This document shows positions 12,379 through 24,704 of a stretch of 64,000 nucleotides of DNA, one piece after another. Under the pieces are notes generated by a model. That model was not told the DNA's origin. It ran no database searches and saw nothing but the letters and a program-made list of their open reading frames with translations. Positions within the stretch are counted from its first letter, which is position 1, and the number at the start of each line of letters is the position of its first letter. Origin of the DNA: Liquidambar formosana (taxonomy: Eukaryota > Streptophyta > Magnoliopsida > Saxifragales > Altingiaceae). The DNA lies in NCBI GenBank assembly GCA_039720395.1, contig CM077824.1:16744046-16808045 (forward strand), written 5' to 3'. A program made the position numbers and the translations under genes.

Positions 12379-15300
12379 CTTAGACGAATCATTGTCCACG
12401 GACTCATAATTCGGATTGACATTTGTCATACTGAGCAATTCATCTAAATGCCATTCTGGAATGTTCCCAGGTGTAGTTACATCAGAAAATGGCACCTTGG
12501 ATGTTAGAAATGTCCCAACTCCACCAATTTGGCCAGACACCACTTCATTAGTTTCACCAGTCAAAGGAACTACAGCACCCCTGCTAGACATTGATCGGGA
12601 TGATGCTGTTTCTGAGACTTTTTCCACATAATCTGACTTCTCCTTGGTAGAGGACCCACCTGAGTCTGCAGATTCAAGCCCAACTTTAACCCCAGTGAGC
12701 AGAAACCTCTGGTGACCAGACACATAGGAGTTTGCTGTGTGTATGCCAACATCACAATTCCTACAAAGTAAAGCTCGATCCTCCAAACAGAAGAAATAAC
12801 CAATTGTCTCCTGCAAAAGATGAAATGCCTTTTGATCATTTTAAAAACTAAGAACATTATCAGAAGCTAAAACAAATTCTAATAACTTTACTTTTTTTTT
12901 TTTTTTTGGGGGGGGGGGGGGGTGGGGTGCAATTGGAGGGGTTCAAAACCCTAACCTATCCTAATCGTACCCTTTACGCCATCCTCCCTCACCACTAGGC
13001 TAGCCCAGTGGCTTCTAATAACTTTATTTTAACAACAAAGAAGGCGCACTGTACTGCGAAGATGAAAAAACATTAAATAATTTTCCAACGCACACGCATC
13101 AACTTTGATCCATCACAAAGATGTATAATTATGTCAAATCTTCAAATGAAAATCAGGGAAATTTTTTTTTACACTTGCATTGACTTATACAAGCAAGGAA
13201 TTAGATGTGATAAATTCCAAGAGAGCCAGTAAAAGAAGGATACTAAGTTAAGACTCCAAAGCTAAATATAGTATGAACGTTGCCCTTGCCACATTATTGA
13301 CCTCCTCACCATGTAGAGAAACAAAGGACATGCAGATTGCATCTTTCATTTCATTAACCCAATTGCTGCAGAAAAGCATAATTGCCAGCTCACTCTGCCA
13401 CACTAGTTACCATACAAGCATAAATCTCTTCAATAGCAACACACACACACACAAATAACCAAGGAACTCTGACCCAAATAAAAATTTTAAAATGACCCTT
13501 GACTCCAATTAGTAAACCAACTAAGCCTACACTCCATTGTACTGTGTACCAGGTAACGCATCATACCCCTAACCAGTACCTGTACCACACGCCAGACAGA
13601 GAAATGCTTCAAGTAACATTGGTGGACCAAATCACTTTTGAAACCAAGACAATAATAAAATGAAGCACAGACTCGGTTCCCTCTGTAATAGTTATTCAAT
13701 GCTCCTGAGTCACAAACCCAACAAGAACACTTCTTCACTATACAGATGAATTTAATAATGGTATATCATGGATTGTTTCTCATGTCCGTGTCCTTCCAAC
13801 CTAGAGTGAGATGAGATGAATGTTCTATCCTCACATCAAAATTTATCAAAAAAAATTTATCAATTGTGATCAGTTACATAAACAATATCTCCCATATGAC
13901 CATTACATAATCCACAGGTTCCCCATTACATTCTCTGCGACTTGATTTAACCACTCTATTTCCAATGTAAGCCTCCATACTTCCCGTAATTTACTAAAAG
14001 CCTTGCAATCTCAACATTGGTTTCCAATCCAGTAAAAAAAAATCCCAATTTTCTCTATATCAATCCCAGTCCAAGAAGCTGGAGGCACAGTTTCCTTTAG
14101 GATTTGTTGATTGCTACAAAACAGAGGATATGAAAAGGAAAAGAAATTTGGCACATAACATTTCTGATTCTTATGTTATCAAAAAAAAAAAAAAAAAAAA
14201 ACCACTTCTTGTTTATTTCATAAGAAAAAAATCTCGAGTTAAAAAATTCTAGATAACTTAGTTGAGTTGAGTTTTCATTAGTTGGGAATCAAAACAATAG
14301 GAAATATATAGTTTCAGTTCTTCCATGTTATTGGGAACCAAAGCAAAGGGAATTGTAAGGTCTGGGTTCCCCATTTATTTCTCCTCTCTGATTTCTCAGG
14401 AGATATGGGTCTACTAGCAAGGTGACTCCAGCAAAACCTTTTCACTTTGTCAAAAAGAAACTGAAGAAACAAGAGTCATTGAACTTGGTCTTGGAGGTTA
14501 GAAGAACATTGAAACCCCAGAAGGGCAGTTAGATCATATAAAAGACCACTCACCCCCTAACACCCAAAAAGAAAAACAAAACAAAAAAAAAGAAAAAAGA
14601 AAAAAAAAGAGGCTACAAAGCAGACCTGTCATCTTCCTTTACAACTACAAAAACAGAAAACCTAGAATTTATACATGCCACCCCTTCCTTAAATGGTAGC
14701 TCATGGGAAAATTTTCAATTGCAAGAGCATCTCCAAGGGTGAGCTATATGGTCTGCTATTGCTATATTATAGCATTTAGCACAAGTTGGGATGCTCCAAT
14801 GGTGTGCTAAATATAGCAATAGCTCTCACCCTTGTGCTATATTTGGCATAAGGGTGAGCTATTGCTATATTTGCCATGTCAGCTTTTCCTCCCTTTCTCC
14901 AGCAACTTCTTTCTTCCATTTTTCTTCTAAAATTTTCTCAATAGCCAAACAGCTCATAAATAAATACAATATTTTGAAAATAATATTGAAATCTTATATA
15001 TAAAAAATAAAAAATAAAAATAAAAATAAAAATCAGAAAACATATCTTTTTTTTAACTCATTCATCCCACTCAAGCAACATTGCATTTGATCTACGATAT
15101 ACCTCATTCACTATCTTACGAGACCTTAAATACGTGGAAAGAGTTGAAGTTGTGGCAAAAAATAGCACACCCATTTATTTGCATCATTGGAGCACATTGT
15201 GCTAAATTATAGCATTTGGCACTGTAGCATATGCTAAAATAGCAATAGCACACCTAATTTAGCTCACATGGCTGGAGATGCTCTAAACCACAATAACAAA

Positions 15301-16442
15301 ATGGACACCATCAAACTGAGGGAAAATATATATATATATATCCAAAAACTCTCACTAAAATTTATCACTAAAGCAACATGCTATCTAATTTTATTTTGCT
15401 TAAGCTGTAAACCTCATTCCATGCTATCTAATAATAGTACAATTTTGCCTAACAATTGCTGTCATTGGTCACACCGCACAAATTAATGTCAACCATCAAT
15501 CTTCATCAACCAGCAACCTTAAATTTTACTTGTACAGAAAATGCATTTTTTATTTTTACAAAAATATTCAAACTTTCAATGTTAAAATTCAAATACCAAC
15601 AGCAACAACCAATTCAAAATCTTCTTTGAAGACCATTCAAGCTTCATATATAGCAATTCCATAACCATTTACCACCAAAGTTCAAAATCGCAATATATCA
15701 GATACATCTATCGATTTCTTCCAAAAGGAACAGCAAATTAAATGAATAGATGACCCATGCACTCAACCTCTTCCTAAGTATGCATACATAAAATCATTAA
15801 AATTAATTTTAAAAAACAAAAGAGAAATTACACTTGGTCCACTTACCACATTTTCTTTTACTTTTCCCACTGTACAGATAAAGAATCACACTCATGCACT
15901 AGTAACAACAGTTTCCTTCTACAGTATTTTTTTTTTTTTTTTTTCCCTCATACAAAGAAAAGTGAAATCATCAATAAACAACCCATTCATGTGACGTGTA
16001 TCTGAAAGGGAGAAAGTGTAATTTTCAAACTGTTAGGGGTAAAGTGGTGACGGGATTTAACTTGAAAGGGGTAAAATGTAATTTTCCCTACTTCATTTAC
16101 ATTATCCACAAAAGAAAAAAAAAAAATGTAATTTTCTCTGCTGTCAATAGTGAGAAGCAATATTTCTCATGTCAAAGCGTATCCATAAACTCAATTACAG
16201 AAGGGAACAATATCAAATTTTCACCACCATCAAGTAGTGATCGAATTCTTGAATTATACCTGGCATATATCGCACTTGGGCATCTGCGACGACGAGTTTG
16301 AGAGCGGAACCCTCTGGTGCTTGCTGGCAAGCTTGTTGGCCGCGTGAATCTTCTCATCGCAGGCCCAACACAGCGCCGCCTCGTCCGCGCAGCACAAAAC
16401 TTTCGCCTCGGCCGCCTCGCACGCATTGCACTGTATCTTCAT
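12379..16442 (-). CDS. BBX22: Double B-box zinc-finger protein, BBX22/LZF1 type (exons 1 and 2)
   Basis: BBX proteins of this subgroup have two tandem B-boxes and no CCT domain; they act in the nucleus as co-regulators of light signalling and photomorphogenesis with HY5 and COP1. Exon 1 (16442-16260) encodes 61 residues starting [18 protein letters not shown]; the first B-box shows the spaced Cys/Asp/His set. The second box begins at KCDICQ and continues across the intron into exon 2 (12810-12379, 144 residues): [19 protein letters not shown], then [12 protein letters not shown]. The exon 2 end, [13 protein letters not shown]...NDSSK, followed by GT, matches the BBX22 exon boundary. Intron 1 is about 3.4 kb and holds a SINE and a MITE. 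After exon 2 there is a LINE, then a broken candidate last exon (11040-11345), so a normal C-terminus is doubtful. Both B-boxes are intact. BBX22 rather than BBX24/25 is favoured by the N-terminus and the GVKVGLES stretch. Confidence 0.9.
12893..13018 (-). mobile_element. tRNA-derived SINE copy, minus orientation
   Basis: Reading the minus strand: GCCACTGGGCTAGCCTAGTGG (A box), GAGGGAGGATGG, then GGGTTTTGAACCCCTCC (degenerate B box) and CCAATTGCACCCC. It ends in a C run and an A run (T and G tracts at 12893-12921 on plus). It is clearly homologous to the plus-strand copy at 2229 and the copies at 42.6 and 62.8 kb. It lies in BBX intron 1 near exon 2. Confidence 0.75.
14724..15284. mobile_element. 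MITE with AGAGCATCTCCA terminal inverted repeats
   Basis: The left end AGAGCATCTCCAAGGGTGAG and the right end, reading inward as AGAGCATCTCCAGCCATGTG, form terminal inverted repeats. Subterminal GCTATATTTAGC-like segments recur in both orientations. Length is about 560 bp and there is no coding capacity. Such GAGCATCTCCA-ended elements are common non-autonomous DNA transposons in plants. It lies within BBX intron 1. The target duplication is unclear. Confidence 0.75.
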
Positions 16443-16499
16443 CTTCTCTTTCCTCTCCCAATCTCTCTCTCAACTCACCAAAGCAAGTTTAAATTTTCA

Positions 16500-16504
<5 letters not shown>

Positions 16505-16539
<35 letters not shown>
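16505..16539. repeat. (CT)n microsatellite in the BBX 5' leader
   Basis: An uninterrupted CT run lies about 63-97 bases upstream of the BBX start codon (16442, minus strand), so the leader strand carries (GA)n. GA/CT tracts are common in plant 5' leaders and core promoters and can affect expression. A role here is inferred from position only. Confidence 0.8.
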
Positions 16540-16543
<4 letters not shown>

Positions 16544-16559
16544 ATAAAATTTTCTCTAT

Positions 16560-18393
16560 AAGTAACACTGAATATAGTTCAAAACCTTCTCTCTCCAAAA
16601 ACCAAATCAAATGCAAAATCTTCACTTTTCTCTCTTCATCCTCTCTCTCTAGAAATCACCAAATCAATTCCAATAAAGTACTTGAGCTTTGGAAAACCTA
16701 ATTTCCAAGCTCTGGATATCTAGCTTTATATAGTCTCTGAGAATTCTAGGGTTTTAGCTGTCGAAGACAGTCACTTAGACAGGCACAGCTGTGGGGCTGG
16801 GTACAGAACAGGAACAAGTGGAACGCCCCATGAAGGGTTTAAGAAGACAGGCGATTTCGTAAATGAGCGGTTTTTCAAAATAAAAAGTTAAAAAACGGTC
16901 CGAGTATTGTGGCGATGTCAGGGGATGACACGTGGTAACGGAGCTATTCGCCGTTGCCACGCATTACTTCCGCGACCCTACGGACGAGATTGAAAATGGT
17001 GTTTCGTGGTATCTCGCGGTAATATCTCGTCTTCACTAGATACTAGAATGTAGAGGAGTGTGAAATTTAGAGGGAAAAAAAACAAAACATGAATTTAAAG
17101 TAGAGAAAATTTTGGAGTTCAGAATTTATTCGTGTCAAAATTACGAGCATAAAATAACTTGTTTGGCTTGATTATTTGAAAGTTGAAATTTTTAAATGAA
17201 ATTTTATTATTTTTATATTTTAAAGGTGAAATTTGACAAATTTCATTTAAGTTCATGCATGAATTAAATTTTTTGATAAATTTTGAAATTATGATAGATG
17301 AGGAATTTCTACTTGGAATCTGCATTTAAAATGGAATTGCATAAATTTTAGAACCAAAAGATTTTGATAAAAAAGATTTGAAATGGGATAATATGGCAGC
17401 CACAATATTTGCACAATAGATTTGATAAAAAAAGGATTTAGGCACTGTTTGGTTACATTTTTAAAAAAATCTTTTTTTAAGTAGTAAAAGTTATTTTGTA
17501 CTTTTTTGCTTTTTGCTTTTAAGTAGAAGTAACAAAAGTAAAAACGCATTTGCTAAAATTGATTTCACCGGTGATTTTTTGGACGTAATGGAAACTCTAT
17601 TGAATTATCGTTGCCCAAACGGAAGCTTAGGACAGGTACAACTTCTCTCAATTGCAAATTTTTTGAGTTAAGGTCAAATTTATCCCAAAGATAAAAATGA
17701 CTTTTAGAAGCAAATCTTTATTACTTTTGCTTAAAATCAAATATTTTGTTTTTTGTTTTTTAGAAATCTTTTTTATTTCTTCTAACCAAAGAATGTTTTT
17801 TGCTTTTACAACTTTTTGCTTTCAAAAACGAAAAAGATCTTAATATATGTGCAACCAAACAGTGCAGACTCTTTAGCTTTTCATAATGAAATTTTTGTCA
17901 AACGAAATGCTAGCTACCTATCATAAAAAATGAAAAGTATCTTAACTTTTTTTTTTTTTTAAAGGCTTGAAAATTATGGCAACTGTTAAAAAATGCAGCT
18001 CCAACAAAGACATAATGGTGATTTTTTTCCTACTCATAACTCGTGGGAACTCCAAACGGTAGAAGTTTTCATTACAAAGGCAGCTGAATTAATTGGCGCG
18101 CTACGTGGAGACCTCTTTAATCCCACCAACCTTCTGATTCAGGCTTTATTGGAAATTTTTTTCAAAAAATCCCACGTACCACTTGGCCTAGGAGGCTTGT
18201 GGTACCAGAAAATGACTTGACTAACATATCATTGAATCAAAGTTCATGCATGGACAAGAAATAAGATTTTTTTTTTTTTTTTTTGTTTTTTATCGTATCC
18301 CGGTGTCTATCATTAACAAGAAATAAGGTGTTCTTTATACTGAAAAGAAACTCTAATCTGTGATGCATATATATATCTATATCTATATCTATA
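16560..18393. other. BBX upstream region and intergenic DNA
   Basis: This should hold the BBX promoter (minus strand, leftward transcription). TC-rich leader-like sequence extends to about 16700. Further right is AT-rich intergenic DNA with one MITE (17441-17865) and a (TATATC)n run immediately left of the Helitron. No convincing open reading frame was found. Confidence 0.5.
17441..17865. mobile_element. MITE, copy A of a family with GGCAC/TTGTTTGGTTRCA-like ends
   Basis: The left end GGCACTGTTTGGTTACATTT and right end TGCAACCAAACAGTGC are inverted repeats. The interior is rich in TTTTTGCTTTT and contains CAAATCTTTATTACTTTTGC. The same segments appear in reverse order at 22319-22745, so the two are inverted copies of one family of about 425 bp. 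There is no coding capacity. Confidence 0.75.
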
Positions 18394-18900
18394 TCTATAC
18401 TACCTATAAAAAGATGAATGTAAGAAAAACTTTTGTTTGACTAATATACCCTTATTTTAATTTTTAAATACACAACTACCCACCCTTCTGCATATATAGG
18501 AAATATAATAATATGGAAACTATAATTCTAAAACACATACCTTAATATATAAAACACAAATAGGAATTCAAAGGAAAAGGAAACTATACCTTAATATATT
18601 CTAAAACACATACCTTAATATATAAAACACAAATAGGAATTCAAAAATAAAAGGAAATTATATATGGTACTGTTAGAAAAGCAATAATTATAATATATAT
18701 ATGGTACGGTTAGAGAACTGCAAATTATAATATATAGTTGCTAAGACCCCATGGCCAAAGCTTGCTATTCATCAAGCAACAAAAATCTGAAAAAATGAAA
18801 AAAGAGAGAGAGAGAGATGAGTGTGTGTGAGAAATGAGGTAGATAGAGAGAGAGAGAGGGACAAAAGAGAGAAACAGAGAAACAAAGAGATTTTTTTTTA

Positions 18901-18933
<33 letters not shown>

Positions 18934-20028
18934 TTAAAAAAATCTCTCCATTGATTTTTTTATGTGTGTGTGTGTGCATCTGTGTGCGTGCGTGCGTGTG
19001 TGTGTAATAAAATTGGAGAGATTTTTTTATGTGTGTGTGTGTGTGTGTGTGCGCGTCTATGTGCGTGCGTGTGTGTGTGCACGCATGTGTGTAATAAAAT
19101 TGGAGAGATTTTTTTTATTTGGTTCACACTTGTGTGTGTGCGTCTGTGTGTGAGAAACAGAGAGAGAGAAAAGAGAGAGAGAGATTTTTTTATGTTGCCT
19201 AATGAGACAAACTGAACCAATAGATTTTTGTATTTAATAATAGTCTTTTATTTTTCCAGTGCTTTCAAAAAGTCGTTCATAATATATAGTGAGGTATGTT
19301 AAATATTTCACATCATTTTACATTAAAATAATATTATCTGTCAATTGAATTTTATTATTTTAAATACATATTGTTATGTAAGATTGATAATCCTTTTAAA
19401 TGTATACTGTTACATAAAATTGATAATGCAATATAGGTTTAATGCAATATATGACTGTTATGTTTTGCCTATTTTTTTTACTTTTTGTCTTTATATTTCT
19501 ATCCGAAAATGAATTGAATTTTTGGATTGTATTCGAAAAGCTGTTCAAAGTATCGAGGTATATTATTTCTTCCAAAATATTTTAATGTAGATGAGCATTT
19601 TTTTTATATGCAATGAAGGCTATTGCTATCTCTCCTATTTGTATATGGCATTTTTTTTTGCATATTGTTATGTAATAGGATTAATGCAATATAAAATTGT
19701 TACGATTTGCCTATCTTTTTACTTTTTGTCTTTATCTATAAAAGGCTGAATCTCTCTTATTTTTTTTTAATAAAAATACATATCCCCTTCCTTTAATTGA
19801 AATACATAGTAAACATTCTTATCATTTGATAACAAATGAAAATTAGATTTTAACTCAAACTCTTAACAAATAAAAATTAGATTCGTACTCAATTCTTTTT
19901 CCTAGAGCAACTATCAAGTTGCATGATAATATATATGAAAAAAATATAAAATCTTTATGTATTTATTATTTTGCGTAACTAATATTATTTAAAAATATTC
20001 ACGTGCAACGCACGTGTGCTATATCTAG
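18394..20028 (+). mobile_element. Non-autonomous Helitron with intact ends
   Basis: Helitrons begin with TC, end with CTRR preceded by a short GC-rich hairpin, and insert between A and T without duplicating the target. Here the left end is TCTATACTACCTATAAAAAG preceded by A. The right end is a perfect 7-bp hairpin, CACGTGC-AAC-GCACGTG (20000-20016), eight bases before CTAG (20025-20028), followed by T. All structural criteria are met. No Rep/helicase gene is present; the 1.6-kb interior is AT-rich with (GT)n minisatellite modules and a 72-bp tandem duplication (units from 18529 and 18601). A second Helitron-like start near 19735 (TCTATAAAAGGCTGAAT) hints at nesting or recombination. Confidence 0.85.
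18887..19195. repeat. Minisatellite of GAGAGATTTTTTTATG-(GT)n modules
   Basis: Within the Helitron, a module of (A)GAGAGATTTTTTTATG followed by a (GT)n tract, sometimes with TAATAAAATTGG, recurs at about 18887, 18945, 19014, 19102 and 19178. Spacing is variable at roughly 60-90 bases. Long cysteine/valine- or threonine/histidine-rich frames across it simply translate the dinucleotide repeat. Confidence 0.75.
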
Positions 20029-22318
20029 TATATATATATATATGCTCCGATCTGCTGATAGCTATGTGCATGCATGTCTACTTGCATGTCTTGCTTGATT
20101 CAATTCGATCGTGTGGCCCGGATTACATCAAATACCGTCTGATAAGGTGAAGAGTCCACACAAACACCAGTTTCTTCCGTAATTGACTGATGATTTAGTA
20201 CAGTCATATTTTTCTTTGCAAAATATCTTGCTAGGTGCAGGATGGGTGATGCCGTGATGGTGGCCTGAGTGCCGAGTTTAGCGCGTGCTGAACACAGTTC
20301 TCTCAAGATATTATGAGAAAAATCTTTGGCTAAATACGCAGCTACAAGAAGGGAGAGGACCACAAACACCTATTCGATCCGGCCAGTGAGAGCTGCCAAA
20401 TTAAAACCCCACCCCACCCCTGCACGGTCCTGAGAGTCCTGACTTAGGGCATGCATGCATGTGCAGCTGTTCAAAATGTGGCAGCCCATGCTGGATTTTT
20501 TGGCGCTCTCAAATTGGATCGTTTTGTTTGTTGCCCATGCTGGATTTGGATCCTCAGCTCTCAAGTTTGTAAGATCATTTCATTCTTTCTTTTATTTTTT
20601 TTATTTTTTTGCTGAGGTTGGAGGATCAAATTTGGTCAAAATAGTAAAATCTGTATGAATATAATTTCCACCATTTACATATATCTAGGTGATAAAAGAT
20701 TGAGGTGATACATAAATCACCGTACAAGGATTCTTTTATTTTTATTTTTATTTTTTGCCAAAATGATAATTATATATATTCCAATCTTGCTAGATCAACC
20801 AAAAATGAAAAAGGAAAAAGGCAGCAGGGACTTAAACCATCTTATTGCATGGTCATGTTTGGTTGAGCAATTATAGAAAATAATAAATTATTAGCCCGGT
20901 TTATAACTCTATGATTATTTCATTTCAACCAACTATACATACAATGGAATGGGTACAAAATATTTCAAAACAAGGAGGAGCAAATAAAAAAATAAAAAAA
21001 AAGTTAAACGAGACTCATCAGATGATGTATGGTTCCAAGACTCATGAGAGCCATAAAACTTTATATGGATGGCTCCCAATTAAAGATTTAGCAAGAGCCA
21101 AACTCTGGACTTTCGCTTTTGCGTAGTCCCTTACCAACTAAGCTACCCATTAGGGTTAAGAGTCGACTTTGATTTAACCAATAACATTTACATGCATCAC
21201 GCGTGGCACCCAACCTGACCCGACCCAAGCCAGTGCCTAGCTTGATTTGCTTGGCAGTTGTGTTATACTCGCTCTGATGGCCAAGTGGGTATAAAACGCG
21301 CGGCCCTACGAAGGAGTGTGAGTGCTTTGTCCCTTAAGAGTTAAGACTAAAGAGACTCGAGAGAGATGTACATTGACTGATATTTGTGTTGATTCCTTCT
21401 CGGACGCCTAAGAAGTCTCAAATCGATCATTTTGATTGTCTCCTTATCTTAAGAAATATCCACACGTTTGATAATGATGGAAGTGATGGTAGCCACACCT
21501 CTATCTATTGCATAGCCATCTTTACAATCAAGTATTAAGATTCTTCTCCAATTACCACTCTTGATAGTTGGATCTCACATATTAAAGCAACGAATTATTT
21601 TTATTTTAAACTTTTATATCTAGAATGCCGAGTTGTCACAATAATTAATCCATTTCCTGGGGTCTGTGAACATTTTCTCCCAGCATGACCTGTTAATGCA
21701 TAAATGCATAACAAGAGATAATGTACCCAAATGTTAGTTTTATTGGTCGATATCGTGATAGTTTAATGGAATTCCCATCACTTATTGAGTGAGTAGTGAT
21801 ATCAAAGTCAAGCAGTTTATGCAAAACACTGATACATATTTGTTGATATTTGGAGGGAGGGGTTGGATAAGGGTACGTAAATTCTATCAGTGTATGTTGT
21901 CAAAAAACGTTAGCGGGTTTACTCTCTATACTACAGTTTTAGTCGTTTGAACTTTTAGTTGAATATCTTTGTCACATGGTAGAAAAATTGTGAATAAAAT
22001 GGTTTTTAAATTTTGAAAAAAAAAATTTATATAAAAAAATGTCACGAATACACAATAGAATAACTTGTATGTAAATTAATATTATCCTTAATAAGTGAAC
22101 TCACCCCATTGTTTCCTTCTAATGAAAGGGTTGCGTAAAAGCTCTAATACATGTTAAACCACTAGGGTAAATAGGTAAGATCAGAATAGGTTAAAGTATC
22201 CATCCCCTCCAATTATAATAATAAAAAAATAAAGAAAAAGCAAGAACTCATAATGAAGACATTATTAGAAGATCCATTATAGAAGTTCAACTGACAGAAA
22301 TAAAAATATAAAAATCCA
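20029..22318. other. Intergenic region, no gene supported
   Basis: Mostly AT-rich DNA. The minus-strand frame 20369-20100 (89 codons) has non-repetitive composition, but I do not recognise it and see no splice or homology support. A TATA-like GTATAAAACGCG at about 21290 could belong to an old LTR. A SINE-like segment lies at about 21040-21150. Confidence 0.4.
21040..21150 (-). mobile_element. Possible second-type tRNA-derived SINE
   Basis: On the minus strand the sequence ATGGGTAGCTTAGTTGGTAA has a good polymerase III A box (TAGCTTAGTTGG). It is followed about 35 bases later by a degenerate B-box-like AGAGTTTGGCTC and then GGGAGCCATCCATATAAAG. This resembles tRNA-derived plant SINEs, but the B box is poor and no tail or target duplication was confirmed. 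Confidence 0.4.
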
Positions 22319-22745
22319 AGGCATCGTTTGGTTGCACTTATTTTAATATCTTTTTTGCTTTTGAAAGCAAAAAGTTGTAAAAGCAAAAAACACTGTTTGG
22401 TTAGAGAAAATAAAAAAGACTTTTAAAAAGCAAAAAGCAAAATATTTGATTTTAAGCAAAAGCAATGAAGATTTGCTTATAAAAGTTATTTTTATCTTTT
22501 GGACGAGCTTGACCTTAACTCAAAAAAGTTGTGATTGAAAAAGGTTGTGCGTATCCTAAGTTTCCGTTTGGATAACAATAATACGATAAAATTTCCCATT
22601 ACATCCAAAAGATCATTGGCGAAATTAATTTTACCAAACGCGTTTTTGCTTTTATTACTTCAACTTAAAAGCAAAAGCAAAAAAGTAAAAAATGACTTTT
22701 ACTGCTTAAAAAAAATCTTTTAAAAAATGCAACCAAACGATGCCT
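22319..22745. mobile_element. MITE, copy B (inverted relative to 17441-17865)
   Basis: The left end AGGCATCGTTTGGTTGCA and right end TGCAACCAAACGATGCCT are perfect 18-base inverted repeats. The interior matches the 17441 copy in the opposite orientation, with shared GACCTTAACTC, TGCTTTTGAAAGC and GCGTTTTTGCTTT motifs. It is about 427 bp with no coding capacity. Confidence 0.85.
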
Positions 22746-24439
22746 TTTAATGCCCGAACCTTCCACACCCACGTATGCGGTATATATTAATGGTGGTTTC
22801 TTTTACAATTCTAATCTTATTTGTACATTATTTGTAAGAGAAGATAAAAAAATGAAGTCCTTTATCATAAATATTCGGACAAGCAAGGCATCAACTATCG
22901 TTCAAGCCATCTCGAATAACCCAAATAAAATAAACCCAAAACCCTATTTCTGGAACGCAAATGCAAATCCCCCATTTATGGACAACAAAAATAAATATTT
23001 AAAAAGTAACTGATAGTTAAACTCAAATCCCCAATCAAGTCAGATCAACAAATTAAGTTCACACATAATTCTGAGTACAAATTGCGAGGATTAAACTTAA
23101 ACCTAATTATAAACAAATAAGAATGTGATTTATATTTTTTTCAATTCCTTTAGCAAACATATGCTTTCCACACATTTTAAAGTTTCAACATCTTAGGGTC
23201 TTATTTAATTGTTAATCTATATCTATATTTATATTTTACCTATATATAAAAGCCAGTATTTCAGAAAAATTTCTAGGTACGTAAAAACATTATTATCCCT
23301 TTATGTATAAACTGTATGCCCTTAAATAGACTCCAAATATTTAAAATTTTTTTTTTTTTAGACACTACTTGCCTCCACCCCAGGGTCGAGGAGTTCCTTC
23401 CCACCTTTATTCATTTTCTAACACGTGTCATAAGTATTTTACAAAAATATGAACTTAAAAACACGAACAAACAAATAAGTGAATATGGATACGTGGATAC
23501 ACATTCATGTTAATACAAATATGTAATACGCAAATATGGATTTAAAAAAAATGTGTTTACAATTATGTAAACATGGGAATGCATACACATAATCAATTCT
23601 CCTTATTTATTTGGACAAGTGGCCAAATATGAGTGTGCAGAGGGAATGAGCCTCTCCACCCAAAGGTGGAGACAAGTATGTATATATATATTTTTTTTCT
23701 GTTTTTTTTGGGTTCTCATCCTTTATGCTTTCCAACACCAATACTTTCCCCAATTGTTTTAACATCCCTTCTTATTCTGATCTCCATTCAAAGGATCTTA
23801 TCTTATTCTTATCTCCATTAAAATAGAATTAATTTTTATGGTCATTTGTTTTATATATCTAAACTCCTCGATCTTATTTTATCTCCATTCAAGGAGATAA
23901 GAAACCTAACCCTTTTTTTTTCCCTTTTTCTTTGGCTGTGAAAGGGAGAGAGATAAATGACGTGTTATTGGGGAGACGGAATCATTGCCGGAGTAGTTAT
24001 GTACTATGGCTATAAGTTCACTTTTTTCATCCACTGCTACGATTGGTGGGAGTTAAAAAGAAGTTTTGATTTCATTAGTTTTGTAGATTAGATTTTGAAA
24101 ATGAAAATATCACCTGGGATGAGCAACGTATATACCATGCACCATGCATGACTCTTAGCCAACCTCATTTTTCTATCCTTGCCATCACTCCTAGCCATGC
24201 AAGGAATCTTGCCTAGAGCTTCTCCTAGACAATTTCTTCAAGACATGCATATGTGTTTCATAAGGCTTGAGGTGGGTGGATTCGACATTCCTAAGCACTC
24301 CAAGGGAGCAATTGATATAATAAATGTTCACACTCTAGTTGGAGATGCACTTGGTTAGCTTGTTTAGAACTCTGTTAGGTTTGGTCATCATTTTTGAAGC
24401 AAGTTAATTGGATTCTGAATTCGTCCTAGCACTTTGACC
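22746..24439. other. Intergenic region with one MITE
   Basis: AT-rich, no gene supported. A Helitron-start-like TCTATATCTATATTTATA near 23216, followed by CTATATATAAAAGCC, has no matching 3' hairpin end nearby. The only well-bounded element is the MITE at 23366-23678. Confidence 0.45.
23366..23678. mobile_element. MITE with TACTTGCCTCCACCC ends, copy A
   Basis: The left end TACTTGCCTCCACCCC and right end CACCCAAAGGTGGAGACAAGTA form imperfect inverted repeats. The interior closely matches 34887-35193 in the same orientation: CACGTGTCATAAGTATTTT, GGAATGCATACACATAATCA and TTTGGACAAGTGGC-AAATATGAGTG. It is about 313 bp and non-coding. Confidence 0.8.
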
Positions 24440-24704
24440 CCATGTTTGGTTGGGGGGAAAAGGTGATGGATAGAAAGGGGGGAATGGGGGTGATGAGGTG
24501 TGTTTGGTAGAGGGGGAGGGGGGAGGGAAAGACCAAATCCTCTCTTTTTTACTTTTTTGGAATCCGCCTAGTTTTGGGTGAATTGGGGAGGGGAAAGGAT
24601 CAGCTTGTCTTAAAAAGACACATTTACCCTTGCATTGGTATGGTCAATGGATTATATACTACAGTGACTTCTGAAGACTCCGGCTTTTCATAGAAAGAAG
24701 CATG

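Noticed and set aside
18725..19220. Long frames rich in Thr-His, Cys-Val or Leu-Ser on both strands
   Set aside because: They translate (GT)n, (GA)n and (CA)n tracts in the Helitron interior; there is no non-repetitive coding sequence.
20100..20369. 89-codon minus-strand frame
   Set aside because: Composition is protein-like, but I recognise nothing in it and no adjoining exon was found.
23216..23260. Second Helitron start (TCTATATCTATATTTATA...CTATATATAAAAGCC)
   Set aside because: No hairpin plus CTRR end in the following sequence, and (TCTATA)n repeats are common here, so it was not annotated.
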